Positions 16,564 to 25,430 of a stretch of DNA of 64,000 nucleotides are shown here, piece after piece (position 1 is the stretch's first letter; the number at the start of each line of letters is the position of its first letter). Source of the DNA: Micromonospora globbae (GTDB lineage Bacteria; Actinomycetota; Actinomycetes; Mycobacteriales; Micromonosporaceae). The notes beneath the pieces were generated by a model. The model had not been told where the DNA came from. It ran no database searches and saw nothing but the letters and a program-made list of their open reading frames with translations. Position numbers and translations under genes: made by a program. The stretch is from assembly GCF_003610785.1 (NCBI RefSeq), contig NZ_RAQQ01000011.1, positions 169,963-233,962 on the forward strand, in the 5' to 3' direction.

Positions 16564-17220
16564 TCAGGCGATCCGGTAGCCCACTCCTGGCGTCGTGGCG
16601 ATGACCGGTGGGTTGCCGAGTTTGCGGCGCAGCCGGCCGACCGTCACGGTCACAGTGTTGGTGAACGGGTCGGCGTTCTCGTCCCAGACCTGTTCGAGCA
16701 GCGTCTCGGTGCTCAGGAAGCCGGGGCTCGCCAGCAGCAGCGCTTCCAGCACGGCGAACTCCTTCACGGAGAGGTGCAGGTGCCGCCCGTCGCGAACCGC
16801 GGTCCGGCGTACCGGGTCCAACTCGATCCCGGCGACGCGCAGTGTCCGCGGGCGTGCGTCGGGCCTGCGGCGGGCCAGCGCACGGACGCGCAGGATCAGC
16901 TCCGGGAAGTGGAAGGGCTTGGCCAGGTAGTCGTCCGCGCCCAGGGTCAGGCCGCTGACCCGATCCCCGGGTGCGCCGGCCGCAGTCAGCATCAGCACCA
17001 TCGGCCGGTCCGGCCGCTCGCTGATCATTTGGCACAGTGTGTCGCCGTGGAGGCCGGGCAGGTCCCGGTCCAGCACCACCACGTCGTGCGCGGTGAGGTC
17101 GAGTTTGGCGGCGGCGGTCAGCCCGTCGTGGGCGAGGTCGACGGCCATCCCCTGGTCGCGCAGTCCCTCCGCGACGACCTCGGCCAGCGCGTGGTCGTCT
17201 TCGACGACGAGGATCCTCAT
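16564..17220 (-). CDS. OmpR-family response regulator
   Basis: This 218-residue regulator has a receiver domain with acidic pocket E7-D8-D9, phospho-acceptor D51 (VVVLDRDLPG), a Thr in LMLTAAG and Lys in YLAKPF. A winged-helix DNA-binding domain follows (about 125-218), with ELDPVRRTAVRDG and TVTVTVGRLRRKLG. Its ATG overlaps the stop of the sensor kinase gene (ATGA at 17217-17220), so the kinase is translated first. Targets may include the divergent ABC-2 permease at 18461. Confidence 0.94.
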   Translation of the reverse strand: MRILVVEDDHALAEVVAEGLRDQGMAVDLAHDGLTAAAKLDLTAHDVVVLDRDLPGLHGDTLCQMISERPDRPMVLMLTAAGAPGDRVSGLTLGADDYLAKPFHFPELILRVRALARRRPDARPRTLRVAGIELDPVRRTAVRDGRHLHLSVKEFAVLEALLLASPGFLSTETLLEQVWDENADPFTNTVTVTVGRLRRKLGNPPVIATTPGVGYRIA

Positions 17221-18410
17221 GCCCGCACCGGCACCTTCGCGGCCGGGAGGGTGACCGACACACGCAGGCCGCCCTCCGGTCGGGCGAGCAGGGCGAGCCG
17301 GCCACCGTGCGCGGCCGCCACGGCCGCCACGATGGACAGGCCGAGGCCGGACGAACCGGTACGCTCGGCGCCGAGCCGCTCGAACGGCTGCGCCAGCCGG
17401 TCGACCTCCCGCTGGTCGAGGACGCGCCCGCCGGTCTCCACGATCAGCGCGATCTCCTGCTCCTCGGTCGCGGACGCGGCCATCCGGATCCAACCTCCCT
17501 GCTCGTTGTGGGTCACGGCGTTGTCGACGAGGTTGCCCACCAACCGCCCCAGCAGCGCCTCGCTGCCCTGGACGTGTGTCGCCGACGGCACGACCGACGC
17601 CACGCGCAGCCCCTTCGCCCGCGCGTCGGCGGACCTCTCCCGCAGCGCCGCGCCGACGAGGTCGGCGAGGTCGACCACGGCCGTGTCGGCCAGCGCGCCG
17701 TGTTGCGCCCGGGCCAGCACGAGGAACCCGTCGAGCAGGTGGTCGACCCGGTCCAGTTGCGTACGGAGGCGGTCCGCGAGCGCCACCGTCGAGGCGTCCG
17801 GGTCCGGCTTGGCGACCGCGACGTCCAGCGACGCCCGCATCGTCGTGAGCGGCGTACGCAGTTCGTGCGAGGCGTTGGCCACGAAGCGGCGTTGTGCGAC
17901 GAACGACGCCTCGAGCCGTTGGAGCAGTTCGTCGATGGTGTCGGCGAGGTCCTTCACCTCGTCGGCGGGCCCGGTGACGGCCAGCCGCCGGTGCAGGCTG
18001 TCGGCGGAGATGTCCCGCGTGGCCCTGGTGATGAGCCGCAACGGCCGCAGTACGCGCCGGGCCAGCACCCGGCCGAGCAGCAACGAGACGACCGCCATCA
18101 CCGTCAGCGCCACCAGCGAGCCGACCAGCAGCTGCCGGGCCTGCTGGGCGTCCGCCCCCGCCAACTGCTCCTCCAACTGGCGGATGCGCTGCTGCGCCGC
18201 GTCGAGGTCGCCCAGGGCGGAGGCCGGGGGATTGCGGGCCGGCACGGCGTTGCTCGTGCCGCCGCCGGAGAGCAGGAAGGCCAGGCCCAACAGCCCGACG
18301 CCGGAGGCGAGGAACACGACGGCGTACAAGATCGTGAACCGGGCCCCGACGGTCCCGCTGCGCAGCCTGAGCACCCCACCAGCATGCCCCGCACGACCTA
18401 ACAACGGCAT
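17217..18410 (-). CDS. Membrane sensor histidine kinase
   Basis: This 397-residue kinase has membrane segments at about 25-48 and 95-115, with a short extracytoplasmic loop that includes a coiled-coil-like stretch (AAQQRIRQLEEQL). HAMP follows at about 116-165, HisKA with His182 in NASHELRTPLTTM, and HATPase_c with the N-box VGNLVDNAVTHN and G2 GSSGLGLSIV. The G1 box is unusual: ETGGRV in place of DTGPGI. ATG 18410 is used; an in-frame GTG about 35 bp downstream is an alternative. It forms an operon with the response regulator, kinase gene first, and is divergent from the ABC-2 permease. Confidence 0.88.
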   Translation of the reverse strand: MPLLGRAGHAGGVLRLRSGTVGARFTILYAVVFLASGVGLLGLAFLLSGGGTSNAVPARNPPASALGDLDAAQQRIRQLEEQLAGADAQQARQLLVGSLVALTVMAVVSLLLGRVLARRVLRPLRLITRATRDISADSLHRRLAVTGPADEVKDLADTIDELLQRLEASFVAQRRFVANASHELRTPLTTMRASLDVAVAKPDPDASTVALADRLRTQLDRVDHLLDGFLVLARAQHGALADTAVVDLADLVGAALRERSADARAKGLRVASVVPSATHVQGSEALLGRLVGNLVDNAVTHNEQGGWIRMAASATEEQEIALIVETGGRVLDQREVDRLAQPFERLGAERTGSSGLGLSIVAAVAAAHGGRLALLARPEGGLRVSVTLPAAKVPVRA

Positions 18411-18460
18411 GACAGCGCCTGTTCGGACGGTGTGACGGCCCGCTGCGTAGAACCGGCGGC

Positions 18461-19948
18461 ATGTCGACCACCGAACTCCTGCGCCGGGAATGGACCGCGT
18501 TCCGCCGCCCGAGCCGCCTGATCGCCCTGGCCGCCGCGGCACTCGCCGTCATCGCGCTGGGCCTGCTGTCCGCCGCCGGCAACCGCTCGTCCTGCGCCGG
18601 CGCCTGCCCGGCCGTTCCCGTCGCCGACGACGGCTCCGTCGTCAGCGACAGATTCTGGTTCCTGCATCGCGACCTGGGCCGCGAAGGCAGCATCACCGTC
18701 CGGCTGACGTCGATGACCGGAACCATCACCTACCCACCACCGCACCACGACCGGATCGTGCCCGGGCTGGTGCCGTGGGCGAAGGCGGGGATCATCGTCA
18801 AGGACGGCCTGCGGCAGGGCTCGCGCTACGCGGCGCTCACGATGACCGGCGGCAACGGCGTGCGCTTCCAGTACGACTACACGCACGACGTCGCCGGGAG
18901 CCCCGGCCCCGTCACGGAGCAGTCCCCGCGCTGGCTGCGTCTGACCCGATCGGGCGACACCATCACCGGTGCCGAGTCGGCCGACGGCACGCGGTGGCAC
19001 ACCGTCGCGACGGCGACGCTCGACGGGCTGCCGGACGTCGTGCAGGTCGGCCTCTTCGCCACCTCACCCGGCGACCTCACGCTCCGCCCGGTCGGCCTCG
19101 GTGGCGCGGTCGAGGAGGTCCGGTTCACCCAGGCCGTCGGCGTCTTCGACAACGTGACCGTCGAGGGCGGCGCCGCCGGTGGATGGCACAGCGACCCGGT
19201 CGGCCAGATGAACCAGAGCGACTGGGAGAAGTACCACAACGCCTCGGGCGCCATCGAGAGGGACGGCGTCATCACGGTCAGCGGCACCGGCGACATCGGG
19301 CCGCTCAGCGAGGACGGCGCGCGCGGCGTCGGGACGACCCTGCCCGGCCTGGTCGTCGCGTTGACCGTCCTGCTCGTCGTCGCGGCCCGATACGGTACGC
19401 GCACGGCGCACGAGGGGCCCACCCGTCGGGTGGTCTTCGCGCGGGCCGCCGTCGTCGCCGGGGCCGCCTTCGTCACCGGTCTGGTCGCCGCCGGTGTCGT
19501 CGTCCCGGCGGGCACGGCGATCCTCGACCACAACGGCATCCCGGTGCAGCCGGTGCCGGCGCCGACCCTCGCTCGGGTGATCGTCGGCGTCGCGGTGGTG
19601 CTCGCGCTCTGTGCGGCCCTCGCGTACGGGCTCGGCGTGTGGCTGCGCCGTGGCGGGGCAGCGATGGCCGTCGGGCTGTCGCTGGTCGCCCTGCCGTACG
19701 CCGTCACCACGGTGCCGCTGCTGCCGGACGGGGTGGCCGAGTGGCTGCTGCGGCTGACCCCGGCCGCCGGCTTCGCCGTCCGACAGACGGCGGTGGAGTA
19801 TCCACAGGTGACGGCGCACCACGCCCCGTCCGCCGGCTACTTCCCGCTGCCGTGGTGGGGCGGTCTCGGCGTGCTGTGCGCGTACACGGTGGTCGTGGCG
19901 TGGGTGGCACTGGGCCGCACGCGGGGCGCGGACACCGACTGGCGATAG
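18461..19948 (+). CDS. ABC-2-type membrane protein with a large extracytoplasmic domain
   Basis: This 495-residue protein has an N-terminal cytoplasmic stub (LLRREWTAFRRPSRL) and membrane segment 1 (about 20-40). An extracytoplasmic domain of about 240 residues follows, rich in beta strands (GVRFQYDYTHDVAG, FDNVTVEGG) and suggestive of a concanavalin-like jelly roll. Five to six more membrane segments (about 290-485) end it. The N-terminus resembles ABC-2 permeases, but no ATPase gene is adjacent. It is divergent from the two-component pair across 50 bp, so it is the likely target of that system, perhaps as a cell-envelope stress or peptide-resistance transporter. Function is inferred. Confidence 0.65.
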   Translation: MSTTELLRREWTAFRRPSRLIALAAAALAVIALGLLSAAGNRSSCAGACPAVPVADDGSVVSDRFWFLHRDLGREGSITVRLTSMTGTITYPPPHHDRIVPGLVPWAKAGIIVKDGLRQGSRYAALTMTGGNGVRFQYDYTHDVAGSPGPVTEQSPRWLRLTRSGDTITGAESADGTRWHTVATATLDGLPDVVQVGLFATSPGDLTLRPVGLGGAVEEVRFTQAVGVFDNVTVEGGAAGGWHSDPVGQMNQSDWEKYHNASGAIERDGVITVSGTGDIGPLSEDGARGVGTTLPGLVVALTVLLVVAARYGTRTAHEGPTRRVVFARAAVVAGAAFVTGLVAAGVVVPAGTAILDHNGIPVQPVPAPTLARVIVGVAVVLALCAALAYGLGVWLRRGGAAMAVGLSLVALPYAVTTVPLLPDGVAEWLLRLTPAAGFAVRQTAVEYPQVTAHHAPSAGYFPLPWWGGLGVLCAYTVVVAWVALGRTRGADTDWR

Positions 19949-19957
19949 CGGGACGGG

Positions 19958-19997
19958 CGCGGAAGAGTCACCCTCGCCCGAGGGTGACTCTTCCGCG
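19958..19997. terminator. Strong bidirectional terminator
   Basis: The 18-nt arm 19959-19976 (GCGGAAGAGTCACCCTCG) is the exact reverse complement of 19979-19996. The stem extends one more pair outward and is closed by a very small loop. It lies between two converging genes and is the most stable hairpin I found in the window. Confidence 0.85.
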
Positions 19998-20017
19998 TCG
20001 TTGCTGGTCGGCGGACG

Positions 20018-21907
20018 TCAGCGGTGCGGGATCCCGGCTCGGCGGGCGGCCTGCTGACCGCCGAGCACCGGCAGGGAGACGTGGCTGACCTTGGTGTCGA
20101 CCGTGATGGTGGGCCGCGAGGCGAGCGTCGCCGCCGAGTAGCCGCGGTAGCTGCCGACGATGACGACGCCGATCCGGTTGCCGGCGGAGAAGACGTAGTC
20201 CTCCGGCAGCAGGGGAATGCTGATCTCGTACATCTGGCCGGGCGTCATCGGGTCGGGCGCCGCGATCGAGTCGCGGTTCTGCCCGTCGCGGATCCCCTTG
20301 GTCACCCGCCACTGGGTGACGTCGGTCGGCCGGTACGCGACGGGCCGGTAGCACCCGTCGTCGGACGGGCTCGACTCGCCGTAGCACTCCTCGGGCAACG
20401 TCGTCTGGACGACGCCGTCACCGGTCCGGTTGTTCTGCGTGCTCGGCCCGTACTCGACGAGGATGGCGCCGAAGTACGCCTCGTCGAGGCTCGACGACGC
20501 GACGAGGTTGACCACGGGAGTGCCCGAGATCCGCAGGTCCTCCGCCAGCGGTGGGGACAGGAAGGCCAGGCGGCTCCCGTTCGGCTGGTCGGGGTTGTTG
20601 ATCATCGTGGCTTCGGTCTGGCTCGGGTTGTCGGTGAACGAGCGGGTCGTCGGGGCGGCCTTGGCCGGGGTGAGCGCGAGTTCTCCGGCGCTGTCGGCGC
20701 CCGGACGCAGCCAGACGTTGACGTTTCCCGTGCCGGGAATCGGCCAGTCCGCGTGCCGTTCCCAGACGCCGACGGACGGTTCCACGTCGACCGTCGGCTC
20801 GCCGGTGATGCCGTTGTCGACGCCCTGGAGCCAGTAGTCGAACCAGCGGTGCAGCGTGTCGACCCAGACGTCCCGGCGGAAGTCGAACGGCTCGACGTGC
20901 CCGACCCGGCCGATCCACAGCTTCCGGGGGACGTCGTACGTCTTCAGCGCCTCCCAGAACTTGCTGAAGTGATCCGCCCGGACGTTGTCGTCCTGGATGC
21001 CGTGCACGAGGAACACGCTCGCCTTGATCTTCGCGGCGTCGTCCAGGTAGTTCCGCTCGTGCCAGAACGGCGTGTAGTCGCCGTGCTCGTCGCCGTCGTC
21101 GGCCGCGATCTCGTTCCAGACCGGCGCGCACCGGGACTGACGGGCCGGGTCGTCCGCCGTGATGGTCCGGGCGAGCGACCCGAGGTAGTTGTTGCCACGC
21201 GTCACGATGCCGTTGGCGCGGGTGTAGTCGTAGTAGTTGTACGGACCGGCGATGGGAACCACCGTCGACAGGCCCTCGACGCCGGACACCGCCGCGGCCA
21301 TCGCCAGGGACGCGTCGTACGACTTGCCGATCATCCCGGACCTGCCGTTGTGCCAGTCGACCACCACCGGATCGCCGTGCGAGTCGTGCGCGTCCCGCCG
21401 GCCGTTGAGCCAGTCGACGACGGCCGGTCCGGTGGCGTTCTCGTTCGCGCCCTGGATGGTCGGGCAGCCGGTGGAGCCGGCCGTGCCGACCATGTCGACG
21501 AGCGCGACGGCGTAGCCACGGGGGACGAAGTAGTTGTCGTAGAACAGCGGCCAGCGGTCGAGAAGGCCGTCACCGTCGACGTCCGCCTTGAGTTCGGACT
21601 CGTTGCCGCGCCCCAACGTCGTGTAGTACGGGCTGTTGTCGATGATGACGGGGACCTTCAGACCCCGCTCGGTGGCGGCCGGCCGGATGAGGTCGACACG
21701 GACGACGTCCTTGACGCCGTCCCGGTCGCTGTCCACGTCGGTGTCGACCCAGACCCGTTCGCGGATCGCGTCGGCGTATCCGAACACCGGCTGGGTGACT
21801 CCGTCCGCGACGGTGACCGTCACCGTCTCGACCCGCTGGGCCGCGACTGCCGGCGCCGTCACGGCCAGCATCGCCAGCACCGTACCGATCGGAATGATCG
21901 CCCTCAT
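20018..21907 (-). CDS. Secreted X-Pro dipeptidyl-peptidase (S15 family)
   Basis: This 629-residue protein has a Sec signal peptide (MRAIIPIGTVLAMLAVTAPAVAA, cleavage after AVAA). The alpha/beta-hydrolase catalytic domain has the nucleophile in GKSYDASLA, acid in HGIQDDNV and histidine in GRVGHVEP. The C-terminal galactose-binding-like jelly roll (about 390-610) is the standard PepX C-terminal domain. It removes N-terminal X-Pro dipeptides from peptides outside the cell. ATG 21907 is preferred over 21949, because GGGGGAGG sits just upstream and the signal peptide starts there. It is monocistronic, with a strong shared terminator downstream. Confidence 0.93.
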   Translation of the reverse strand: MRAIIPIGTVLAMLAVTAPAVAAQRVETVTVTVADGVTQPVFGYADAIRERVWVDTDVDSDRDGVKDVVRVDLIRPAATERGLKVPVIIDNSPYYTTLGRGNESELKADVDGDGLLDRWPLFYDNYFVPRGYAVALVDMVGTAGSTGCPTIQGANENATGPAVVDWLNGRRDAHDSHGDPVVVDWHNGRSGMIGKSYDASLAMAAAVSGVEGLSTVVPIAGPYNYYDYTRANGIVTRGNNYLGSLARTITADDPARQSRCAPVWNEIAADDGDEHGDYTPFWHERNYLDDAAKIKASVFLVHGIQDDNVRADHFSKFWEALKTYDVPRKLWIGRVGHVEPFDFRRDVWVDTLHRWFDYWLQGVDNGITGEPTVDVEPSVGVWERHADWPIPGTGNVNVWLRPGADSAGELALTPAKAAPTTRSFTDNPSQTEATMINNPDQPNGSRLAFLSPPLAEDLRISGTPVVNLVASSSLDEAYFGAILVEYGPSTQNNRTGDGVVQTTLPEECYGESSPSDDGCYRPVAYRPTDVTQWRVTKGIRDGQNRDSIAAPDPMTPGQMYEISIPLLPEDYVFSAGNRIGVVIVGSYRGYSAATLASRPTITVDTKVSHVSLPVLGGQQAARRAGIPHR

Positions 21908-21974
21908 TGACCTCCCCCTCATCCGGCCTGCGGGCGGCGCTCTCGTCACGCGCCGGCGCGACCACCCCCGGACG

Positions 21975-22088
21975 CTACGAAAAGGCCAGTTGATCGTCTT
22001 CCGGCAGATGCACGAACTCCGCGGCGCGCCGCATGGACATCTGCCGAGACGTCGGCACGCGTACGGGCTGCTCGTGCGCGACGTCCAC
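21975..22088 (-). CDS. Possible 37-residue ORF, unrecognised
   Basis: A minus-strand GTG opens a frame beginning MDVAHEQPVRVPTSRQMSMR that ends near 21975. Its composition, with few Arg/Gly runs and a reasonable DE/KR mix, is more protein-like than other frames in this 260-bp gap. There is no ribosome-binding site before the GTG. It could equally be the decayed 3' end of a lost gene. I do not recognise it. Confidence 0.2.
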   Translation of the reverse strand: MDVAHEQPVRVPTSRQMSMRRAAEFVHLPEDDQLAFS

Positions 22089-22168
22089 CCGCGGGGACGC
22101 CCGGCCGGGCCGGAGGCATGGCAGCGGCACTGTCCTCCGGCCCGCGAACCGTGCCGCTGCCACCGCGT

Positions 22169-22555
22169 CTAGGGTTTGACGACCCACTGGACGTTGGTGG
22201 GGCGTCCATCGGTTCGCAGGAACTCGTGGGCCGCCTGCCGGGCCTCGGCGTGGGTGACCTCGAAGGGCTCGATGCCGTCGGGAAGGGCGAACCGCGGGTC
22301 GTCGTAGGCGTACTCGGCGTCGCCGACGACCTGGTTTCCCGGCGCACCCGGCGGCACCGGGCCCCACGCGAGGAGGATGTCGGTCTCGCTCTCCCAGTAC
22401 AGGCCGGCCCGATCTCGCCAGAAGCTGATGTGCAGGGTCCGCCAGGCGGCGTCGCTGGCGAGAGTCACCTCCCCCGGTGGTTCGTCGCCGAGGATCGCGT
22501 CGAGTTCGGCGACGTCGGTCACCGTGGTGGCGGTGCCGTCGATCCAGACCTGCAC
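22169..22555 (-). CDS. Imm1-like immunity protein, orphan
   Basis: This 128-residue protein resembles the Imm1 family of contact-dependent/polymorphic-toxin immunity proteins. Features are a short N-terminal strand pair (MQVWIDGTATTVTDVAELDA), central strands with tryptophans (LHISFWRDRAGLYWES), and a C-terminal helix with REF-type ending AHEFLRTDGRPTNVQWV. GTG 22555 follows AGGTGAGG. Imm1 proteins neutralise nuclease or deaminase toxins of neighbours, but no toxin or secretion gene lies nearby. The family call is from overall pattern and is moderate; otherwise it is a conserved actinobacterial hypothetical. Confidence 0.6.
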   Translation of the reverse strand: MQVWIDGTATTVTDVAELDAILGDEPPGEVTLASDAAWRTLHISFWRDRAGLYWESETDILLAWGPVPPGAPGNQVVGDAEYAYDDPRFALPDGIEPFEVTHAEARQAAHEFLRTDGRPTNVQWVVKP

Positions 22556-22653
22556 GGTGACCTCACCTGTTCCTGGTCGTGGTCCCACACGGGATGAGCG
22601 AGCCTAGTGGCCGCACCGCCGCCGCGGGTGCCCGTCGGTCCGCCCGCGTCGCC

Positions 22654-23001
22654 TCAGCCGGGGAACCCGAGTGCGAGGGCGGCGACGACCGGCGCCAGGT
22701 ACAGCAGCGGGAACGGCACGTGGCCGTACGAACGGGCCCGGAGGACGGTGACGACGGCGCCGACGAAGTAGAGCACGAGGCCGACGGCGGCGAGCACGCC
22801 GACGACGGGCACGAACAGGCCCACGAGCAGGCCGACCGACCCGGCGGCCTTGGCGACCCCGAGCCACGGCCACCACGAGCGGGGCACCCCGTACTCGGCG
22901 AGGGGTCCGACGACCCACGTGGCGCGGAGGAAGACGGAGGCGGCGGAGAACCCGACCCAGAGCGCGGCGGCGATGGTGACGATGGTGGCGGTGGTCGACA
23001 T
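22654..23001 (-). CDS. DoxX-like small membrane protein
   Basis: This 115-residue protein has four predicted membrane helices (about 5-25, 45-65, 70-88, 95-112) with the glycine-rich KAAGSVGLLVGLFVPVVG stretch typical of DoxX/DoxD relatives. Family members are linked to thiosulfate or redox processes and to membrane oxidoreductase complexes, but individual functions are mostly unknown. AAAGGA precedes the ATG. It stands alone between the LacI gene and the Imm1-like gene, all on the same strand with gaps that suggest separate units. Confidence 0.8.
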   Translation of the reverse strand: MSTTATIVTIAAALWVGFSAASVFLRATWVVGPLAEYGVPRSWWPWLGVAKAAGSVGLLVGLFVPVVGVLAAVGLVLYFVGAVVTVLRARSYGHVPFPLLYLAPVVAALALGFPG

Positions 23002-23245
23002 GGTCCTGTGTCCTTTCGCGTGTCACTGACGACCCCAGGACGGACCACGACCGGCCCGCCGTGAACCGAGGTGACCCACGCCACAGCAGGTGGGGAGGCG
23101 GGGCCCGTGCGTAGGGCAGCGGTGGGCCTTCCCCCGGCGGGAGGCGCCGGAAGCGCGGAATGCGAGTGATCCTGGCGGGCCGATCTCGTCCAGCGGGTTC
23201 GTGCCGGGCTCGGAGAACGTCGAGCCCGGGGCGGCGCGCGGACCG

Positions 23246-24280
23246 CTAGGCCGGTGGCGGGGCGGTCGTGCGGCGGACGACGAGGGTGGGGGAGAGCTTG
23301 ACCTGCGCGGTGGGACGGCTGCGGTCGGCGATGCGGTCGAGCAGGAGCCGGGCCGCGTTGGCCCCGATCTCGTGACCGGCCTGGTCGACGCTGGTCAGCG
23401 AGATCGGCCGGAACGCGGCGAACGTGGTGTTGTCGTAGCCGGCGATGGATATGTCGGTGGGAACGCTCAGGCCGGCCTCGGCGATGGCGTCGAGGGCGCC
23501 CATGGCGACGATGTCGGCACCGGCGAAGATCGCGGTGGGCCGGACGGGGCGCGCGAGCAGTTGCTTCGCCCCAAGGTAACCGCCCTCCTGCGTGTAGGTC
23601 GTGGAGGCGATGTCGATCCCGTCGGCGAGGCCCCTGGCCCGCATGGCCCGCCGGTAACCCTCGGCGCGGATGGCGTTGGGCATCTCGGCGAGGCAGTCCG
23701 GTGTGCTCTCGTGGTGTTCGATGTGGGCGATGCGGCGGTGGCCGAGGTCGGCGAGGTGGTTCACGACCAGGGCGGCGCCGGTGAGGTCGTCGTCGGCCAC
23801 GGTGTCGTAGGTGTGGGAGTGCCCGTGCCGGCCCACGACGACGGTGGGGACGAGGGCGGCGACCCGCTCGAGGTGAGCGCGCGCGGAGATGGGCGCTATC
23901 AGGATGAGGCCGTCCATGCCGCGGTCGATCATGGCGTGGATGACGCGAGCCTCGGCGTCCTCGCCGTTGCAGCCGGGGCCGAGCAGGACCTGGTACTCCG
24001 TGCCGGCGATACGGCCGGTGAGGCCGTCGAGGACCTCGGCGAAGAACGGGTTGCGGATGTCGGGCAGCATCACGCCGATGGTGTACGTCCGGCCCCGCAA
24101 GCCCCTGGCGGAGGCGTTGGGACGGTAACCCAACTCGCTGATCGCCTGCCGCACCTTCGCCTGCATCTTCGGGCTCACGCCGTACGCGTTGCGCAGCACC
24201 TTCGACACCGCGGTGGTGGACACCTGAGCGTGCCGTGCGACGTCGACGATGGTGATGCGTCGGGCGGGCGCTTCGTCCAC
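23246..24280 (-). CDS. LacI family repressor of the rhamnoside locus
   Basis: This 344-residue repressor has an N-terminal LacI helix-turn-helix ITIVDVARHAQVSTTAVSKVL, the hinge helix NASARGLRG and a periplasmic-binding-protein-like core (IGVMLPDIRNPFFAEV, AGADIVAMGALDAI, ISIAGYDNT). GTG 24280 follows GGAGG. It is divergent from the sugar permease operon. Three CGTT-centred palindromes lie in the 208-bp gap, one only 20 bp from its own start, so it very likely represses both itself and the operon. The inducer is presumably a rhamnose-containing sugar, judged from two GH78 genes downstream. Confidence 0.93.
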   Translation of the reverse strand: MDEAPARRITIVDVARHAQVSTTAVSKVLRNAYGVSPKMQAKVRQAISELGYRPNASARGLRGRTYTIGVMLPDIRNPFFAEVLDGLTGRIAGTEYQVLLGPGCNGEDAEARVIHAMIDRGMDGLILIAPISARAHLERVAALVPTVVVGRHGHSHTYDTVADDDLTGAALVVNHLADLGHRRIAHIEHHESTPDCLAEMPNAIRAEGYRRAMRARGLADGIDIASTTYTQEGGYLGAKQLLARPVRPTAIFAGADIVAMGALDAIAEAGLSVPTDISIAGYDNTTFAAFRPISLTSVDQAGHEIGANAARLLLDRIADRSRPTAQVKLSPTLVVRRTTAPPPA

Positions 24281-24299
24281 TCATAACCTCCAGCTCTGT

Positions 24300-24309
24300 G
24301 CAACGTTGC
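24300..24309. promoter_or_regulatory. LacI operator O1 (autoregulatory)
   Basis: The perfect 10-bp palindrome GCAACGTTGC sits 20 bp upstream of the lacI start on the minus strand. It shares the AACGTT core with the two other sites in this gap. Confidence 0.65.
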
Positions 24310-24396
24310 CCAGAGCGTAGACCCGGGATTAAACCGCGTCATCACCAGACCTCTTGACGACCCTTCGATGAACTTCTAGGGTCAGCCGAAACATTT

Positions 24397-24410
24397 GGGA
24401 AACGTTACCC
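24397..24410. promoter_or_regulatory. LacI operator O2
   Basis: GGGAAACGTTACCC is a 14-bp near-perfect palindrome (one mismatched pair) with the CG centre usual for LacI-family sites. It lies 79 bp before the first permease gene and overlaps the expected promoter area. Confidence 0.75.
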
Positions 24411-24459
24411 ACTCCGATATCTTCCCCCGACCACGCTCCACCTTTCCTGCGGCGCTTCC

Positions 24460-24473
24460 TTGAAACGTTTCAA
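24460..24473. promoter_or_regulatory. LacI operator O3
   Basis: TTGAAACGTTTCAA is a perfect 14-bp palindrome, 15 bp before the permease ATG at 24489, and shares AAACGTT with O2. At this position it would block transcription start or early elongation. Confidence 0.8.
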
Positions 24474-24488
24474 GAGTGGATCTCGCGG

Positions 24489-25430
24489 ATGACTCTCACC
24501 CCCGCCCGTCTCACCCGGGCATCCACGCCGACCGTTGGCCGGTCGGCCGCCGGCCATGGGCGTGGCGGATCACCGTCCTGGTGGTTCGCGGCGCCGGCGA
24601 TGCTGCTGTTCGCCTTCGTGGTCCTCGTGCCCAGCGCGCGAGGCGTGTACTACGCCTTCACCGACTGGGACGGACTGAGCCCCGACCTCTCGTTCGTCGG
24701 GCTCGACAACTTCGCTGGCATCGCCCGTGACCCGGACGCCGTCCAGGCGATCTGGCACACCGTGGTGATCGCGGTTTCGATCACGATCATCCAGAACGGG
24801 ATCGGGCTGCTGCTCGCGCTCGGCGTGAACAGCCTGATCAAGTCCCGCACCGTGCTCCGGGTGTTCCTGTTCGCTCCGGCCGTGGTCACGCCGATCGTGA
24901 CCGCGTACCTGTGGCGCAACCTGCTGGGCCCGGACGGCGCCGTCAACAGCCTGCTCGGCGCGGTCGGGCTCGGCCGGTGGGGGCAGGACTGGCTGGGCGA
25001 CCCCCAGTTGGCGCTCTGGTCGATCGTGGCCGTGATCGTCTGGCAGTTCGCCGGCTACTCGATGGTGATCTTCCTGGCCGGGCTGCAGTCCGTGCCGAAG
25101 GAGCTGTACGAGGCCGCCGCCATCGACGGCAGCGGACCGGTACGGCGGTTCTGGTCGGTGATCAGGCCGCAACTGGCGCCCGCGATCACGATCAACCTGA
25201 TGCTGTCGATCATCGGCGGGATCAAGCTGTTCGACCAGGTGTACGCGCTGACCGGCGGTGGTCCCGGGCACGCCACCGACACCATCTCGACGCTCATCTA
25301 CAAGGACGCCTTCACCCTGGGCGAGTTCGGCTACAGCATCGCCCTCGCCGTGGTGCTGACGATCATCGTGGCCGTCGCGTCGACCGGGCAGTACCTGGTG
25401 CTGGCCCGCAACGAACGGGCAGCATCGTGA
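24489..25430 (+). CDS. Sugar ABC transporter permease (MalF type)
   Basis: This 313-residue protein has six membrane segments and the cytoplasmic EAA loop EAAAIDGSGPVRRFWSVIRPQL, which docks onto the ATPase. Opening hydrophobic segment WWFAAPAMLLFAFVVLVPSARGVYYAF and the YAFTDWDG motif are typical of carbohydrate-uptake family 1 permeases. It is the first gene of a five- or six-gene operon under the LacI operators. The next permease gene overlaps its stop (GTGA). No ATPase gene is present, so a shared MsiK-like ATPase encoded elsewhere is expected. Confidence 0.94.
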   Translation: MTLTPARLTRASTPTVGRSAAGHGRGGSPSWWFAAPAMLLFAFVVLVPSARGVYYAFTDWDGLSPDLSFVGLDNFAGIARDPDAVQAIWHTVVIAVSITIIQNGIGLLLALGVNSLIKSRTVLRVFLFAPAVVTPIVTAYLWRNLLGPDGAVNSLLGAVGLGRWGQDWLGDPQLALWSIVAVIVWQFAGYSMVIFLAGLQSVPKELYEAAAIDGSGPVRRFWSVIRPQLAPAITINLMLSIIGGIKLFDQVYALTGGGPGHATDTISTLIYKDAFTLGEFGYSIALAVVLTIIVAVASTGQYLVLARNERAAS

